Below, piece by piece: positions 25,552 to 34,070 of a DNA stretch of 64,000 bases. The notes below the pieces were generated by a model. The model was not told where the DNA came from and ran no database searches. It saw nothing but the letters and a program-made list of their open reading frames with translations. Origin of the DNA: Neobacillus mesonae (GTDB lineage: Bacteria > Bacillota > Bacilli > Bacillales > Cytobacillaceae); contig NZ_KV440949.1 in assembly GCF_001636315.1 (NCBI RefSeq), positions 3,962,973 through 4,026,972 on the forward strand. Reading direction: 5' to 3'. Position 1 is the stretch's first letter. Each line of letters opens with the position of its first letter. A program made the position numbers and the translations under genes.

Positions 25552-25578
25552 TATAGTGTTATATTCTACAATAACCAA
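25550..25578 (-). promoter_or_regulatory. Candidate promoter of the nucleosidase gene
   Basis: On the minus strand, TTGGTT (25573-25578), a 17-bp spacer and TATACG (25550-25555). Transcription would start within the PurBox pair, consistent with repression by PurR. Confidence 0.4.
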
Positions 25579-25668
25579 GAATTGCGTTCAATAAAAAATG
25601 AATAGGTAATTTATCCTGTTTTTAGTTTTTAGCTAAATGATTAAAATCATAATAAAAATAAAAAATAA

Positions 25669-25699
25669 AGGCCTTTTCACTTTTAAAAGGAAAAGACCT
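25669..25699 (-). terminator. Intrinsic terminator of the PucR-type regulator gene
   Basis: AGGCCTTTTC (25669-25678) pairs with GAAAAGACCT (25690-25699), one mismatch. Read on the minus strand it is followed by TTATTTTTTATTTT. It is about 70 nt after the regulator's stop codon. Confidence 0.7.
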
Positions 25700-25768
25700 C
25701 TTATCTGACGGGCGATTTAATGGGATAAAGAGATGAAACAGACGAACTGCCCCAATGTACCCTTTGCA

Positions 25769-27547
25769 TCACCGTTCAGTAAAGTTTTCATGTAAATGGT
25801 GGGCTAGTAGTATTTGTAGGTAGTCATCCGGGTTGTTGAGTTGAAGATTTAGCAGTTCTTCTATTCTTTTGATTCGGTGGTAGAGCGTGTTTTTGTGAAT
25901 GTGAAGTGTTTCTGCTGTTTCTGAGATAGAATGATTTAGTTTGATATAGGTGAACAGGGTTTTTTCTAATTCGTTATTTTGTGCCTTTTCGGTTCGCAAT
26001 GGTGCCAATATGTCCTCAATAAATCGTTCTATTTCAGGAGAAGGCAGGGTCAAAAATAAGCGGTTGATTCCCATCTTTTTGTAATTCATGATGCCTGTCT
26101 TTTGTCGGTTGATGGAAAAGGAAAGTGACTTCGCTGCTTCATCGCAGCATTTGGACACAAACTCAATCCCCTGATAGGTGGTGCTTATGCCGGCGTGCAT
26201 GGTGATTTCCTCTTGATTTCCCCGCCTGAATAAAAGCGAGTCAAGGCTCTCGGTCAAAGCGTCAATTTCTTTCGGCTGCTTTGTTGAAAATAGCAAGGTT
26301 ATTTTATTATGGAAGCCAAAGATTAGCGTGCCTTGTTCTGGCAGACGCCTCTTCATTCTTGAAATGAAACGATGAATAACCGCTTCAAGTATTTGTAAAT
26401 CAGAATAGGAGATGATTTCAATTAGTAATACAGCAAAGTGTGAATTTGTTTTAATACCTAAAGACTCTCCCTTTACCGCCAATAAATAGTCATCCTTGCA
26501 TTTCACCATGTCATTAAATGCCTCATGTGTCTTTTTATAATACACTTCAGCCTGTGTTTTCTGCTTTGTCAGCTCAAGCGCCAAAATAGAACTCGCTTGT
26601 TCAATGGTCATTTTATCCTGGTGTGAAATCGGGATGTCCAGCGGAATAATGATACAGCCTAGAGAAACTCTGTCCGAAAGAACTGGGTAAACATAGTAAG
26701 TGATCTCACGCTGCTCATATATTTCAATAAAAAATGGCCAATTTTTTGTTCTAATAATGGCGGAAAACTCTTCGTTACTTAAATAAGGATAGCTAATCGT
26801 TTTTTTAGGATAAAGCTTGGAATCAAGATTATCAAAAAAGAAAATCTCTCTGTTCATCATTCGGTTTAATTCCGGAATAATAGATTCCATGCTTTTATTT
26901 TGTAAGGAAATCCTGGTGAGAGTTTCATGGATTTGTGCCCGTTTGATGAGAATATTATTTTTTTCCTCAAGTGTCTTTGTTAATTTCGTTATTTCCGCCA
27001 ATTGTTCATTTTTTTCTTTAAACAGTCTGGCATTGTGTATGGCAATTGCTGCCTGCGCTGCAAAGCCCTCTAATAATTGTAAGTCTTCCTCCGATAATTT
27101 CCCTCTATTCTTATGCTGAAGTACGGTCATGACCCCAATGCTCCTGCCCTTGACGATCAGCGGTACGCTAATCAGCGCTTTTAACATTAAATGATCACTG
27201 GCATCTTCGATATAGTCTAAATTTTGTTTGGAGATTGTTGCCATCCCCTCATAAATCTCAGAACGCGAATAATATATAACAGGTTTACCGCTGCTGAATA
27301 CTTTACCGGTAATCGATTCACCAATTTTTATTTTGATTTCTTGAAGCTTTTCGGTAAAACCAATGGCGGATTTAACGAATAATTCTTTTGTTTCCTCATT
27401 ATATAATTGTACGTAGCCTGCATCCGCAGCTGAAATAACGTGAAGGGCATGGGTGACAATATTATTTAACACTTCATTCACTTCTAACGAAGATGTTATG
27501 GAGCGAATACTCTCGATTATACTAGTAATCTGCTGGCTTTTTTCCAC
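25769..27547 (-). CDS. GAF-domain transcriptional regulator with PucR/CdaR C-terminal helix-turn-helix
   Basis: A 592-residue regulator. An N-terminal GAF domain (about 15-175) is followed by a short coiled coil (about 180-210), a central region with GGDEF-like-fold features (about 360-500), and a C-terminal PucR-type HTH (about 535-590, ETLHIHKNTLYHRIKRIEELL). Proteins of this layout activate catabolic genes in response to small ligands. The GTG start has AGGAGGTG five bases upstream. It is divergent from the M20 amidohydrolase gene with a 172-bp gap, so that enzyme, and perhaps its duplicate at 38.8 kb, is the likely target. The palindrome TGTTCGAACA at 27592-27601 sits in the shared control region. 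Confidence 0.85.
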   Translation of the reverse strand: MEKSQQITSIIESIRSITSSLEVNEVLNNIVTHALHVISAADAGYVQLYNEETKELFVKSAIGFTEKLQEIKIKIGESITGKVFSSGKPVIYYSRSEIYEGMATISKQNLDYIEDASDHLMLKALISVPLIVKGRSIGVMTVLQHKNRGKLSEEDLQLLEGFAAQAAIAIHNARLFKEKNEQLAEITKLTKTLEEKNNILIKRAQIHETLTRISLQNKSMESIIPELNRMMNREIFFFDNLDSKLYPKKTISYPYLSNEEFSAIIRTKNWPFFIEIYEQREITYYVYPVLSDRVSLGCIIIPLDIPISHQDKMTIEQASSILALELTKQKTQAEVYYKKTHEAFNDMVKCKDDYLLAVKGESLGIKTNSHFAVLLIEIISYSDLQILEAVIHRFISRMKRRLPEQGTLIFGFHNKITLLFSTKQPKEIDALTESLDSLLFRRGNQEEITMHAGISTTYQGIEFVSKCCDEAAKSLSFSINRQKTGIMNYKKMGINRLFLTLPSPEIERFIEDILAPLRTEKAQNNELEKTLFTYIKLNHSISETAETLHIHKNTLYHRIKRIEELLNLQLNNPDDYLQILLAHHLHENFTER

Positions 27548-27719
27548 ATTAACACCTCCTAAGAATATGATACAAAAAAAGTATACATTGTATGTTCGAA
27601 CAATGGAATCGATTTTTTATTGTGTGATGTACCATTGAAATAGTTTTCTGATATTTTATAATTTTTATTATAAAAAAATAAATCAGTCTAAATTGTCAAA
27701 TAAACGGGAGATGATTATA

Positions 27720-28898
27720 TTGGATAAGCTTTACAAACTTTTAGATCAAGCTTACGAAGAAATGGTAAGTGTACGTCGTTATTTGCATCAATATCCTGAA
27801 TTGGGTTTCCAAGAGGAAAATACACCAAAATATATTGCGGAGTATCACGAGAAGCTTGGACATCAAGTACGGACTGGCGTAGGCGGCCGTGGCGTTGTTG
27901 CAACATTACGCGGCGGGAAGCCTGGACAGACGGTTGCGCTGCGGGCAGACTTCGATGCTCTGCCGATTCAGGAAGAAACAGACGTTCCTTATAAATCTAA
28001 AGTGGACGGTCTGATGCATGCTTGTGGACACGATAGTCATACAGCAACCCTGTTAGTACTGGCAAAAGTATTAAACAGTATGAAAGAAGAAATTGAAGGA
28101 AACGTTGTGTTCATTCATCAGCATGCTGAGGAGGTTTTACCTGGAGGGGCAATTGCCATGATTGAGGATGGCTGCCTGGATGGTGTGGATGTCATCTTTG
28201 GACAGCACATCTGGTCGCTTTTGCCTGTTGGCTCAATTGAATATCGTACTGGTCCAGTTATGGCCGCAGCTGACTTTTTTAAAGTTGAAATTCAAGGTCA
28301 CGGTGGACATGGGTCACAGCCACATCGTACAAAAGATAGTGTCGTAATTGGCGCCCAGCTGGTCAATAACCTACAGCAAATCGTTTCCCGCCGGGTAGAT
28401 CCGCTAGATTCAGCTGTTCTCTCCATTGGTTCTTTCGAGGCAAAAAATGCACCAAACGTCATTGCTGATACTGCGAAGATTGCAGGCACGGTGAGAACAT
28501 TTAAAGAAAGCACTCGTGACCATATGGAAAAAGAAATTGAACGGATTATTAAAGGGACCTGTATCGCGGGGGATGTCGATTATACTTTTGAGTATCAAAG
28601 AGGATATCCAGCTGTTGTTAATCCAAAAGAGGAAATGGAGTTTCTAGTAAATATCGCAAGAACAGTACCAGGTGTTACCGATGTTGTGGAATGTGAACCG
28701 CATATGGGTGGGGAAGACTTTGCATATTATTTAGAGAATGTTAAAGGAGCCTTCTTCTTTACCGGTGCACAAAATCCAGGGGTGCATGCAGTATATCCAC
28801 ATCACCATCCTAAATTTAATATTGATGAAAAAGGTATGCTGATTGCAGCTAAAACATTAGGAGCAGCAACAATAACTTATCTTCAAAATAATAAGTAA
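27720..28898 (+). CDS. M20 family amidohydrolase/aminoacylase (copy 1)
   Basis: A 392-residue M20D metallohydrolase (N-acyl amino acid or IAA-amino acid hydrolase type). Metal ligands are visible in HACGHDSHTA, HQHAEEVLPGG and the C-terminal YPHHHPKFN; the dimerisation domain occupies roughly residues 185-300. It removes acyl groups from N-acylated amino acids or peptides; the acyl substrate is unknown. TTG 27720 is chosen because GGGAG lies nine bases upstream and because it aligns with the start of the copy at 38797. Divergent from a PucR-type regulator that likely controls it. Confidence 0.9.
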   Translation: MDKLYKLLDQAYEEMVSVRRYLHQYPELGFQEENTPKYIAEYHEKLGHQVRTGVGGRGVVATLRGGKPGQTVALRADFDALPIQEETDVPYKSKVDGLMHACGHDSHTATLLVLAKVLNSMKEEIEGNVVFIHQHAEEVLPGGAIAMIEDGCLDGVDVIFGQHIWSLLPVGSIEYRTGPVMAAADFFKVEIQGHGGHGSQPHRTKDSVVIGAQLVNNLQQIVSRRVDPLDSAVLSIGSFEAKNAPNVIADTAKIAGTVRTFKESTRDHMEKEIERIIKGTCIAGDVDYTFEYQRGYPAVVNPKEEMEFLVNIARTVPGVTDVVECEPHMGGEDFAYYLENVKGAFFFTGAQNPGVHAVYPHHHPKFNIDEKGMLIAAKTLGAATITYLQNNK

Positions 28899-28905
28899 AA
28901 AATTA

Positions 28906-28974
28906 ATAGAAGGATTCATCTCTGCCACAATGGTCTCAGTCGTTTTGGCAGGCATTTTCGTAGGATTTTTATAA
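28906..28974 (+). pseudogene. Possible 3' remnant of a membrane-protein gene
   Basis: Directly after the M20 stop codon an open stretch encodes LIEGFISATMVSVVLAGIFV followed by GFL and a stop, resembling the last helix of a transporter. There is no start codon with a ribosome binding site at a suitable distance. It may be the tail of a deleted transporter once in operon with the amidohydrolase, or chance. Confidence 0.2.
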
Positions 28975-28980
28975 AATAAA

Positions 28981-29018
28981 TGAAACATGGGTATTCAGTT
29001 CTCATGTTTCATTTTTTT
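28981..29018 (+). terminator. Intrinsic terminator after M20 amidohydrolase
   Basis: TGAAACATG (28981-28989) pairs with CATGTTTCA (29003-29011), followed by seven T residues. Confidence 0.85.
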
Positions 29019-29160
29019 AAAAACAGAGGAAGTGTATAAATATTACAAATATTAGTATAATTAGTAATTAACTCCTAGTTTATATAGTAGTTTCTACCCT
29101 TATTAGAAGATTCCAAATAGTATAATATTGGTAGGAATACAATAACTAGGAGTGATTTAA

Positions 29161-30561
29161 TTGAAGAAACCGTTTTTATCCATCGCCCTTGCATCAACAT
29201 TAGCATTTGGGGCAATAGGCACCCAGGCAGTTTTCGCGCAGCAGGCAGGTACTGAACAGGAACAGCCGTTAAAGGTATTTGATCACAAGGTTATTAAACA
29301 TATTAATGCTGAAAACATTTACAATAATATTGCCTATCTCTCCAAAACACCTAGGGTAGCAGGTACTGAGGCAGAAGATAATGCAGTGAAGTATATTAAA
29401 GAACAATTCGAATCTTATGGCTATGAGGTTGAAATCCAACCGTTTCAATATTATGGGTACACACCTCCGCATACCGTTCAATTATCTGTTGCAGGTTATG
29501 ATGGGGAACTTAAGCCCGCTTCGTTTACATACACTGTAAGCGGAAATGCCTCTGGCGACTTAGTTTACGCGGGACTTGGGAAAAAAGAAGAACTAACAAA
29601 CATGGATCTGACTGGAAAAATCGCTCTTATTAAAAGAGGAGATATCAGTTTTGCGGATAAAGTATTGAATGCAGCAGAGAAGGGGGCTGCAGGGGTTATT
29701 ATTTTTAACAATACAAGCGGTGACGTAAATGGAACACTTGGCGGTGCAAATGATCAATATGTTCCAGCAGTCGCAATCACTCAAGCAGAAGGAGAGGCGT
29801 TACTGACGAAATTAAACAGCGGTTCTAAATTAACTGCTTCGGTGAAAATTGAAGGAGCTAGAACAGGGGAAAGCACTTCCCATAATGTAATTGCTACGAA
29901 AAAACCTACCAATAAACAAAAGGATACAAATAAAGTGATTGTCGTTGGTGCGCACCATGATTCTGTTGCCGGGGCACCAGGGGCAAACGATGATGCTTCC
30001 GGTACAGCGACAACTTTAGAGCTTGCCCGTGTATTAAAAAATGTTCCAACTGATACCGAAATTCGCTTTGTCACATTTGGTGCGGAGGAGCTTGGCTTAA
30101 TTGGCTCAACCTACTATGTTAACAATCTATCAGATGAAGATAAGGAACGTGTAATAGCAAACTTTAATCTTGATATGGTTGGAAGCCGGGACGCTGGAGA
30201 TCTTGTATTGCTTACCCTTGATGGTAAACCAAACCTAGTAACTGAGCTGGCTCAGGCTTCGAGTGAGAGACTGAACGGTGCGCCGACACCTTATGGACAA
30301 GGCGGGCGCAGCGACCATGTCCCATTTGCTGAAGCAGGAATCCCGGCAGCATTATTTATCCATAGCCCATCGGAGCCTTGGTACCATACTCCTGAGGATT
30401 CTATTGATAAAATCAGCAAGGAAAAACTTCAGGACGTAGCGGAAATTGTCGGTGCTGCAGTTTATGACCTTGCCCGATTTGATAGCATGGGACCAAAGCC
30501 TAAAAAAGGACCAAAAGTAAAAGCTGATGCTGATATGTACTTTGAGCAGGCAGTAAGATAA
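29161..30561 (+). CDS. Secreted M28 aminopeptidase with PA domain (copy 2)
   Basis: A 466-residue exported peptidase with a signal peptide (cleavage near VFA-QQ, about residue 26), a PA insert (about 135-235) and an M28 domain. Zinc-ligand segments are GAHHDSVAG, GANDDASG, GAEELGLIGS, LDMVGS and PWYHTPEDS. Compared with the protein at 20565 it carries an extra Lys-rich tail of about 30 residues (KPKKGPKVKADAD). TTG start with AGGAGTG six bases upstream; TATAAT at 29121-29126 may be the -10 box. It forms a single-gene unit with a terminator after it. Confidence 0.92.
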   Translation: MKKPFLSIALASTLAFGAIGTQAVFAQQAGTEQEQPLKVFDHKVIKHINAENIYNNIAYLSKTPRVAGTEAEDNAVKYIKEQFESYGYEVEIQPFQYYGYTPPHTVQLSVAGYDGELKPASFTYTVSGNASGDLVYAGLGKKEELTNMDLTGKIALIKRGDISFADKVLNAAEKGAAGVIIFNNTSGDVNGTLGGANDQYVPAVAITQAEGEALLTKLNSGSKLTASVKIEGARTGESTSHNVIATKKPTNKQKDTNKVIVVGAHHDSVAGAPGANDDASGTATTLELARVLKNVPTDTEIRFVTFGAEELGLIGSTYYVNNLSDEDKERVIANFNLDMVGSRDAGDLVLLTLDGKPNLVTELAQASSERLNGAPTPYGQGGRSDHVPFAEAGIPAALFIHSPSEPWYHTPEDSIDKISKEKLQDVAEIVGAAVYDLARFDSMGPKPKKGPKVKADADMYFEQAVR

Positions 30562-30570
30562 TTATAGTTA

Positions 30571-30609
30571 GCTAGTTTGCCACTTTGATGAGGCGAACTG
30601 GCTTGTTTT
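30571..30609 (+). terminator. Intrinsic terminator of the second M28 gene
   Basis: An 11-bp stem with two G-T pairs (GCTAGTTTGCC, 30571-30581, with GGCGAACTGGC, 30592-30602), then TTGTTTTA. Confidence 0.75.
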
Positions 30610-30780
30610 ATCTTGCGTTGTCCCAATTAGTTCAAAAAATTGTAGATAAGATAGGCTGTTATGTAGAAAAGGGGGGTAATTTCGTAAAATAACTTGATTT
30701 TTTGTAAATAAGAGCTATAAATTTGTACAGGAATTGGATAAGTTAAAGAGTGAAAAAGTCAGTTTGGATAAATGAATGTA

Positions 30781-30809
30781 AAAGAGGTGGTCATGCAGCC
30801 ACCTCTTTC
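30781..30809 (-). terminator. Intrinsic terminator of the tetR-MFS operon
   Basis: AAAGAGGTGG (30781-30790) pairs with CCACCTCTTT (30799-30808). Read on the minus strand it lies just after the MFS stop and is followed by TTTTAC. Confidence 0.85.
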
Positions 30810-30820
30810 TTCCCTCAAAT

Positions 30821-32332
30821 TTAATTCGTCACAGTCTTCGCCTGTGTGTTTCCCTGCTGATCTAACTTCCGAACAGCTTCTTCACTTGTATCTACGCGTT
30901 TAACGAATAACGCTAGGATTAGCACGACAATATTAATGCCCAGGGCAACATAGAAGGAATATTGAATTCCAGCCAGTAATGCCTTCTGTGTTAATAATGC
31001 TTGAGCAGCTTTTGTCATCGTAGTTGGATCAACACCGGTCATTAAGTTTGTCGCTTCTGTTTTTGTAACAGAGTTCATAATCGTAACCAGAATCGCTGTA
31101 CCAATGGAACCGGACACTTGCTGAGCCGTATTGTTAACTGCCGTACCGTGCGGATTTAAGCGTGTTGGCAGCTGGTTTAAACCGTTTGTCATAATCGGCA
31201 TCATTACTATCGACATCCCCAACATACGAAGTGTGTAGACAAGGATGATATAGGAGTAGCTGGAATCGATTTGCAGATTTGCCAGCATGTAAGTCGAGAC
31301 AGCTGTCACGGCAAGCCCGATTACGCCAAGTGCACGTGGACCAAATTTATCAAATAATTTACCGGTGATCGGAGACATAATCCCCATCACAATCGCCCCA
31401 GGCAGCATCATTAAACCTGAATCAAGCGGTGAAATTCCTCGGACGCTTTGAACATATGCCGGGGTTAAAATCATCCCGGAGAACATGGCAACAGCATTGA
31501 CAATTGCAATAACTGACGCTAAAGCAAACATTGGATACTTGTAAACACGTAAATCTAATAACGGTTCCTCCATTTTTAATTGTCGGACAATGAAGACAGC
31601 TAAGCAAATAGCCCCTACAATCAAAGTGGTTAACACGATTGGGTCAGTCCAGCCGTCTGAGCTTGCCGAACTAAAACCATACAGTAATCCGCCAAAACCA
31701 ATTGAAGATAACACAACTGAAAGGTAATCAATGGTTGCATTTTTGTTTTGTTGCATGACATTTTCAGATTTCCAAATGGCTAATACTAAACTAATAACAG
31801 CTAATGGTAAAATCATTTCAAAAAGCAGACGCCAGTCATAATACTCAACAATATATCCTGATAACGTCGGGCCAATTGCCGGTGCTGTAATCATAACTAA
31901 ACCAAAAACACCCATTGCCGTGCCGCGTTTTTCCCGCGGGAAGCTGACTAACATAATATTCATTAATAACGGTCCCATAACAGAAGAGCCGGCAGCCTGG
32001 ATCATCCGGCCGGTCAGTAATAAACCAAAGTTAGGGGCAATGGCGGCTAATCCCGTACCTAGAGTGAATATCGCCATCGATGTAATAAATAATCTGCGAT
32101 TAGAAAAGCGTGTCATTAAAAAGGCTGATGCTGGAATTAATACACCACTTACCAGCATATAGCCTGTCGCAAGCCATTGTATTGTTGAATAATCCTTGAC
32201 GCCTAAATCTTTCATGATGGATGGCAGCGCGACATTTAAAAGCGAGTTATTTAAAAAAGAAACAAATGCTCCGACAAATAGAATCGCAAGCATTAAATAA
32301 GGTGGTTTTCTTTGTTGTAATGATGAATCCAT
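30821..32332 (-). CDS. DHA2-family MFS multidrug exporter (EmrB/QacA type)
   Basis: A 503-residue drug:H+ antiporter with about 14 membrane segments. It has the DHA2 signatures near the start (LNVALPSIMKDLG) and motif C-like glycine/proline stretch (MITAPAIGPTLSGYIVE) in helix 5. Such exporters expel lipophilic cations, dyes or antibiotics. AAAGGAG lies nine bases upstream of the ATG. It follows the TetR gene by 21 nt on the same strand, so it is under that repressor. The substrate cannot be predicted. Confidence 0.92.
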   Translation of the reverse strand: MDSSLQQRKPPYLMLAILFVGAFVSFLNNSLLNVALPSIMKDLGVKDYSTIQWLATGYMLVSGVLIPASAFLMTRFSNRRLFITSMAIFTLGTGLAAIAPNFGLLLTGRMIQAAGSSVMGPLLMNIMLVSFPREKRGTAMGVFGLVMITAPAIGPTLSGYIVEYYDWRLLFEMILPLAVISLVLAIWKSENVMQQNKNATIDYLSVVLSSIGFGGLLYGFSSASSDGWTDPIVLTTLIVGAICLAVFIVRQLKMEEPLLDLRVYKYPMFALASVIAIVNAVAMFSGMILTPAYVQSVRGISPLDSGLMMLPGAIVMGIMSPITGKLFDKFGPRALGVIGLAVTAVSTYMLANLQIDSSYSYIILVYTLRMLGMSIVMMPIMTNGLNQLPTRLNPHGTAVNNTAQQVSGSIGTAILVTIMNSVTKTEATNLMTGVDPTTMTKAAQALLTQKALLAGIQYSFYVALGINIVVLILALFVKRVDTSEEAVRKLDQQGNTQAKTVTN

Positions 32333-32353
32333 ACTTTTAATCTCCTTTAATTT

Positions 32354-32977
32354 TTAAATTGAATCATGCTTATGGAGTCCTTTTTTTAACAGCTCGATTT
32401 GTTTAGTATAATTTTTTAGAGCCTCTTCATTGGATAAATCCTTCACGAATACTTGAACAAGGTTATGAAAGGTTACTGCCATAATAATTCGAAGTACTTG
32501 ATGCAGCTCTTCCTCATTTTGAATGTTAAGATTGTTTCTATTAATTATGTTAATCAGGTCAAAATACTGATTTTTTTGATTTTGTTCGAATAGATTATTC
32601 GCTAAAGTATTTTCCATTTTAAAATTCATATTTAAAAAGGCATTTTTGAAAAAGTTTTTATGCTCTGTATTTCTATTGTCTTTAATCATAAATTGAAAAG
32701 AATGAATAAATGTCTCAAATATATCGCCGTCCTTCTCTTTCATAATCGAAATAAATCGCTCATGATTTTTTTGCGAAAGCTGGCTTAATAAATAATAGAA
32801 TAAATCCTCCTTATCTTCGAAATACTGGTAAAAGCTCCCTCTTGGTATGCCTGCAGCTTTTATGATATTGGCAATGGAAGCCTCATGTAACGGAACTCTG
32901 GAAAATTCATTTTTAGCAGCCTGCAATAAATTATCTTGTTTATCTTTAGATAAATGAAAAAATGTTTGTTTTGGCAT
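32354..32977 (-). CDS. TetR family repressor of the adjacent MFS exporter
   Basis: A 207-residue TetR protein. The N-terminal HTH (about 10-55) includes AKNEFSRVPLHEASIANIIKA-type helices and the conserved GIPRGSFYQYFEDKEDL; the C-terminal ligand domain is Phe/Asn-rich. Start 32977 has AAAGGAG seven bases upstream; a longer frame to 33013 would run through the first operator. It is first gene of a tetR-MFS operon. Three TGACA-N3-TGTCA palindromes directly upstream are the likely autoregulatory operators. Confidence 0.9.
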   Translation of the reverse strand: MPKQTFFHLSKDKQDNLLQAAKNEFSRVPLHEASIANIIKAAGIPRGSFYQYFEDKEDLFYYLLSQLSQKNHERFISIMKEKDGDIFETFIHSFQFMIKDNRNTEHKNFFKNAFLNMNFKMENTLANNLFEQNQKNQYFDLINIINRNNLNIQNEEELHQVLRIIMAVTFHNLVQVFVKDLSNEEALKNYTKQIELLKKGLHKHDSI

Positions 32978-32999
32978 TATGACGCTCCTTTCTAAGAAG

Positions 33000-33081
33000 T
33001 GACACTGTGTCATGTTTGGTGATGAGATAGATTATATTATGACACACTGTCATAAGTCAATAAAAAAGTGACACTATGTCA
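33000..33081. promoter_or_regulatory. Three TetR-family operators upstream of the tetR-MFS operon
   Basis: TGACACTGTGTCA (33000-33012), TGACACACTGTCA (33040-33052) and TGACACTATGTCA (33069-33081) share TGACA-N3-TGTCA. Centres are 40 and 29 bp apart. The first lies immediately before the tetR ribosome binding site. Confidence 0.75.
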
Positions 33082-33119
33082 TATGTTTAATTTTCGCAAA
33101 TTTTTTCAATGTTTCTATC

Positions 33120-33287
33120 GTGCGGACAAATCCCCCACCAGGCGAATGGGTAGGACACGGCCTAGGCCTATCCATCGCCAAATGGATTGTTGAGAAACAT
33201 CATGGAACAATTACAGTAAATAGTGAACTAGAAAACGGGAGTGAATTTTTGGTAAGATTGCCTAAGAGGTCCCAGACACCTGATTGA
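33120..33287 (+). pseudogene. C-terminal remnant of a sensor histidine kinase
   Basis: About 55 codons, open to a stop at 33285-33287, encode the end of a HATPase_c domain: the G2 box GHGLGLSIAKWIVEKHHGTI and the terminal strand GSEFLVRLPK. No H-box, N-box, membrane region or start is present, and similarity fades upstream of about 33120. It is the tail of a deleted two-component kinase. A compound repeat at its end (33267-33317) may mark the recombination scar. Confidence 0.7.
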
Positions 33288-33317
33288 ACATGGGACAGAA
33301 GAACCGTCCCTATGTCT
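33267..33317. repeat. Compound degenerate repeat (CCAGACACC half plus GAACCGTCCC half)
   Basis: A half copy of the GGTGTC palindrome family (CCCAGACACC, 33271-33280) is followed within ten bases by a degenerate copy of the GGGACGGTTCT family: ATGGGAC (33290-33296) with GTCCCTAT (33306-33313), retaining GAAGAACCGTCCC on one side only. It lies between the kinase remnant and the ATPase gene. Confidence 0.65.
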
Positions 33318-33335
33318 CATAAGGAAGTGAACGGA

Positions 33336-34070
33336 ATGAAACCAGCTATACAATTTAAAAATGTAAATTACTCAATTGATGATCACCCGATTTTGAGGAA
33401 TATTTCGGGGGCTTTTTATGATGGGGAGATTACGACTTTGGTGGGGCCTTCGGGGGCTGGGAAGACCACGCTGCTTAAGTTATGTAATGGGCTGTTGTCG
33501 ACAAAGGATGGAGACATTATTATTAATGATCGGAGCATAAATGATTATGACCCTGTGGAATTGCGAAGGAATGTTGGGATGGCTCTTCAAAGTGCGCCGA
33601 TGATTGATGGGAATGTACAAAAAAATTTAGCACTGCCGCTGGAACTGCAAGGAAAACTGCTTCCTGATATCCAAGCCATAGATTTATTAAAAGACGTAGG
33701 TTTGTCAGAGGATTTTCTACGTAGGAACAGTAAAGAATTATCTGGCGGGCAGCGCCAGAAAGTATCAATAGCTCGCACTTTGGTGAATCGTCCGCAAATC
33801 TTATTACTGGATGAAATTACATCTTCCCTCGATCAAGTTTCACAAAAGGAGATTGAGGAACTGATTGTCAAAATCAACCGGAAGTATGGCGTGACGATTG
33901 TTTGGATAACACACAACTTAAAACAAGCTTTGAATGTAGGAACATATACATGGGTGATGATGGCGGGGAAAATCGTTGAAACAGGAAAAAGTGAATTATT
34001 AGAATCGCCAAGCAATGAACAAGTAAGGCAGTTTGTTAAGGGGGAATTAGGATGGGGATCATTGCATTAA
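33336..34070 (+). CDS. ABC transporter ATP-binding protein, FetA/YbbL-like
   Basis: A 244-residue ATPase with Walker A GPSGAGKTT, Q-loop ALQSAP, signature LSGGQRQKVSIARTL, Walker B ILLLDEITSSLD and switch His in WITHNLKQA. It pairs with the UPF0014 permease overlapping its 3' end by 19 nt; the same pair in E. coli (FetA-FetB) is linked to iron export. ATG 33336 has AAGGAAG nine bases upstream; an earlier in-frame start at 33312 lies inside the repeat. No iron-regulatory box is visible upstream, where the DNA has been rearranged. Confidence 0.85.
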   Translation: MKPAIQFKNVNYSIDDHPILRNISGAFYDGEITTLVGPSGAGKTTLLKLCNGLLSTKDGDIIINDRSINDYDPVELRRNVGMALQSAPMIDGNVQKNLALPLELQGKLLPDIQAIDLLKDVGLSEDFLRRNSKELSGGQRQKVSIARTLVNRPQILLLDEITSSLDQVSQKEIEELIVKINRKYGVTIVWITHNLKQALNVGTYTWVMMAGKIVETGKSELLESPSNEQVRQFVKGELGWGSLH

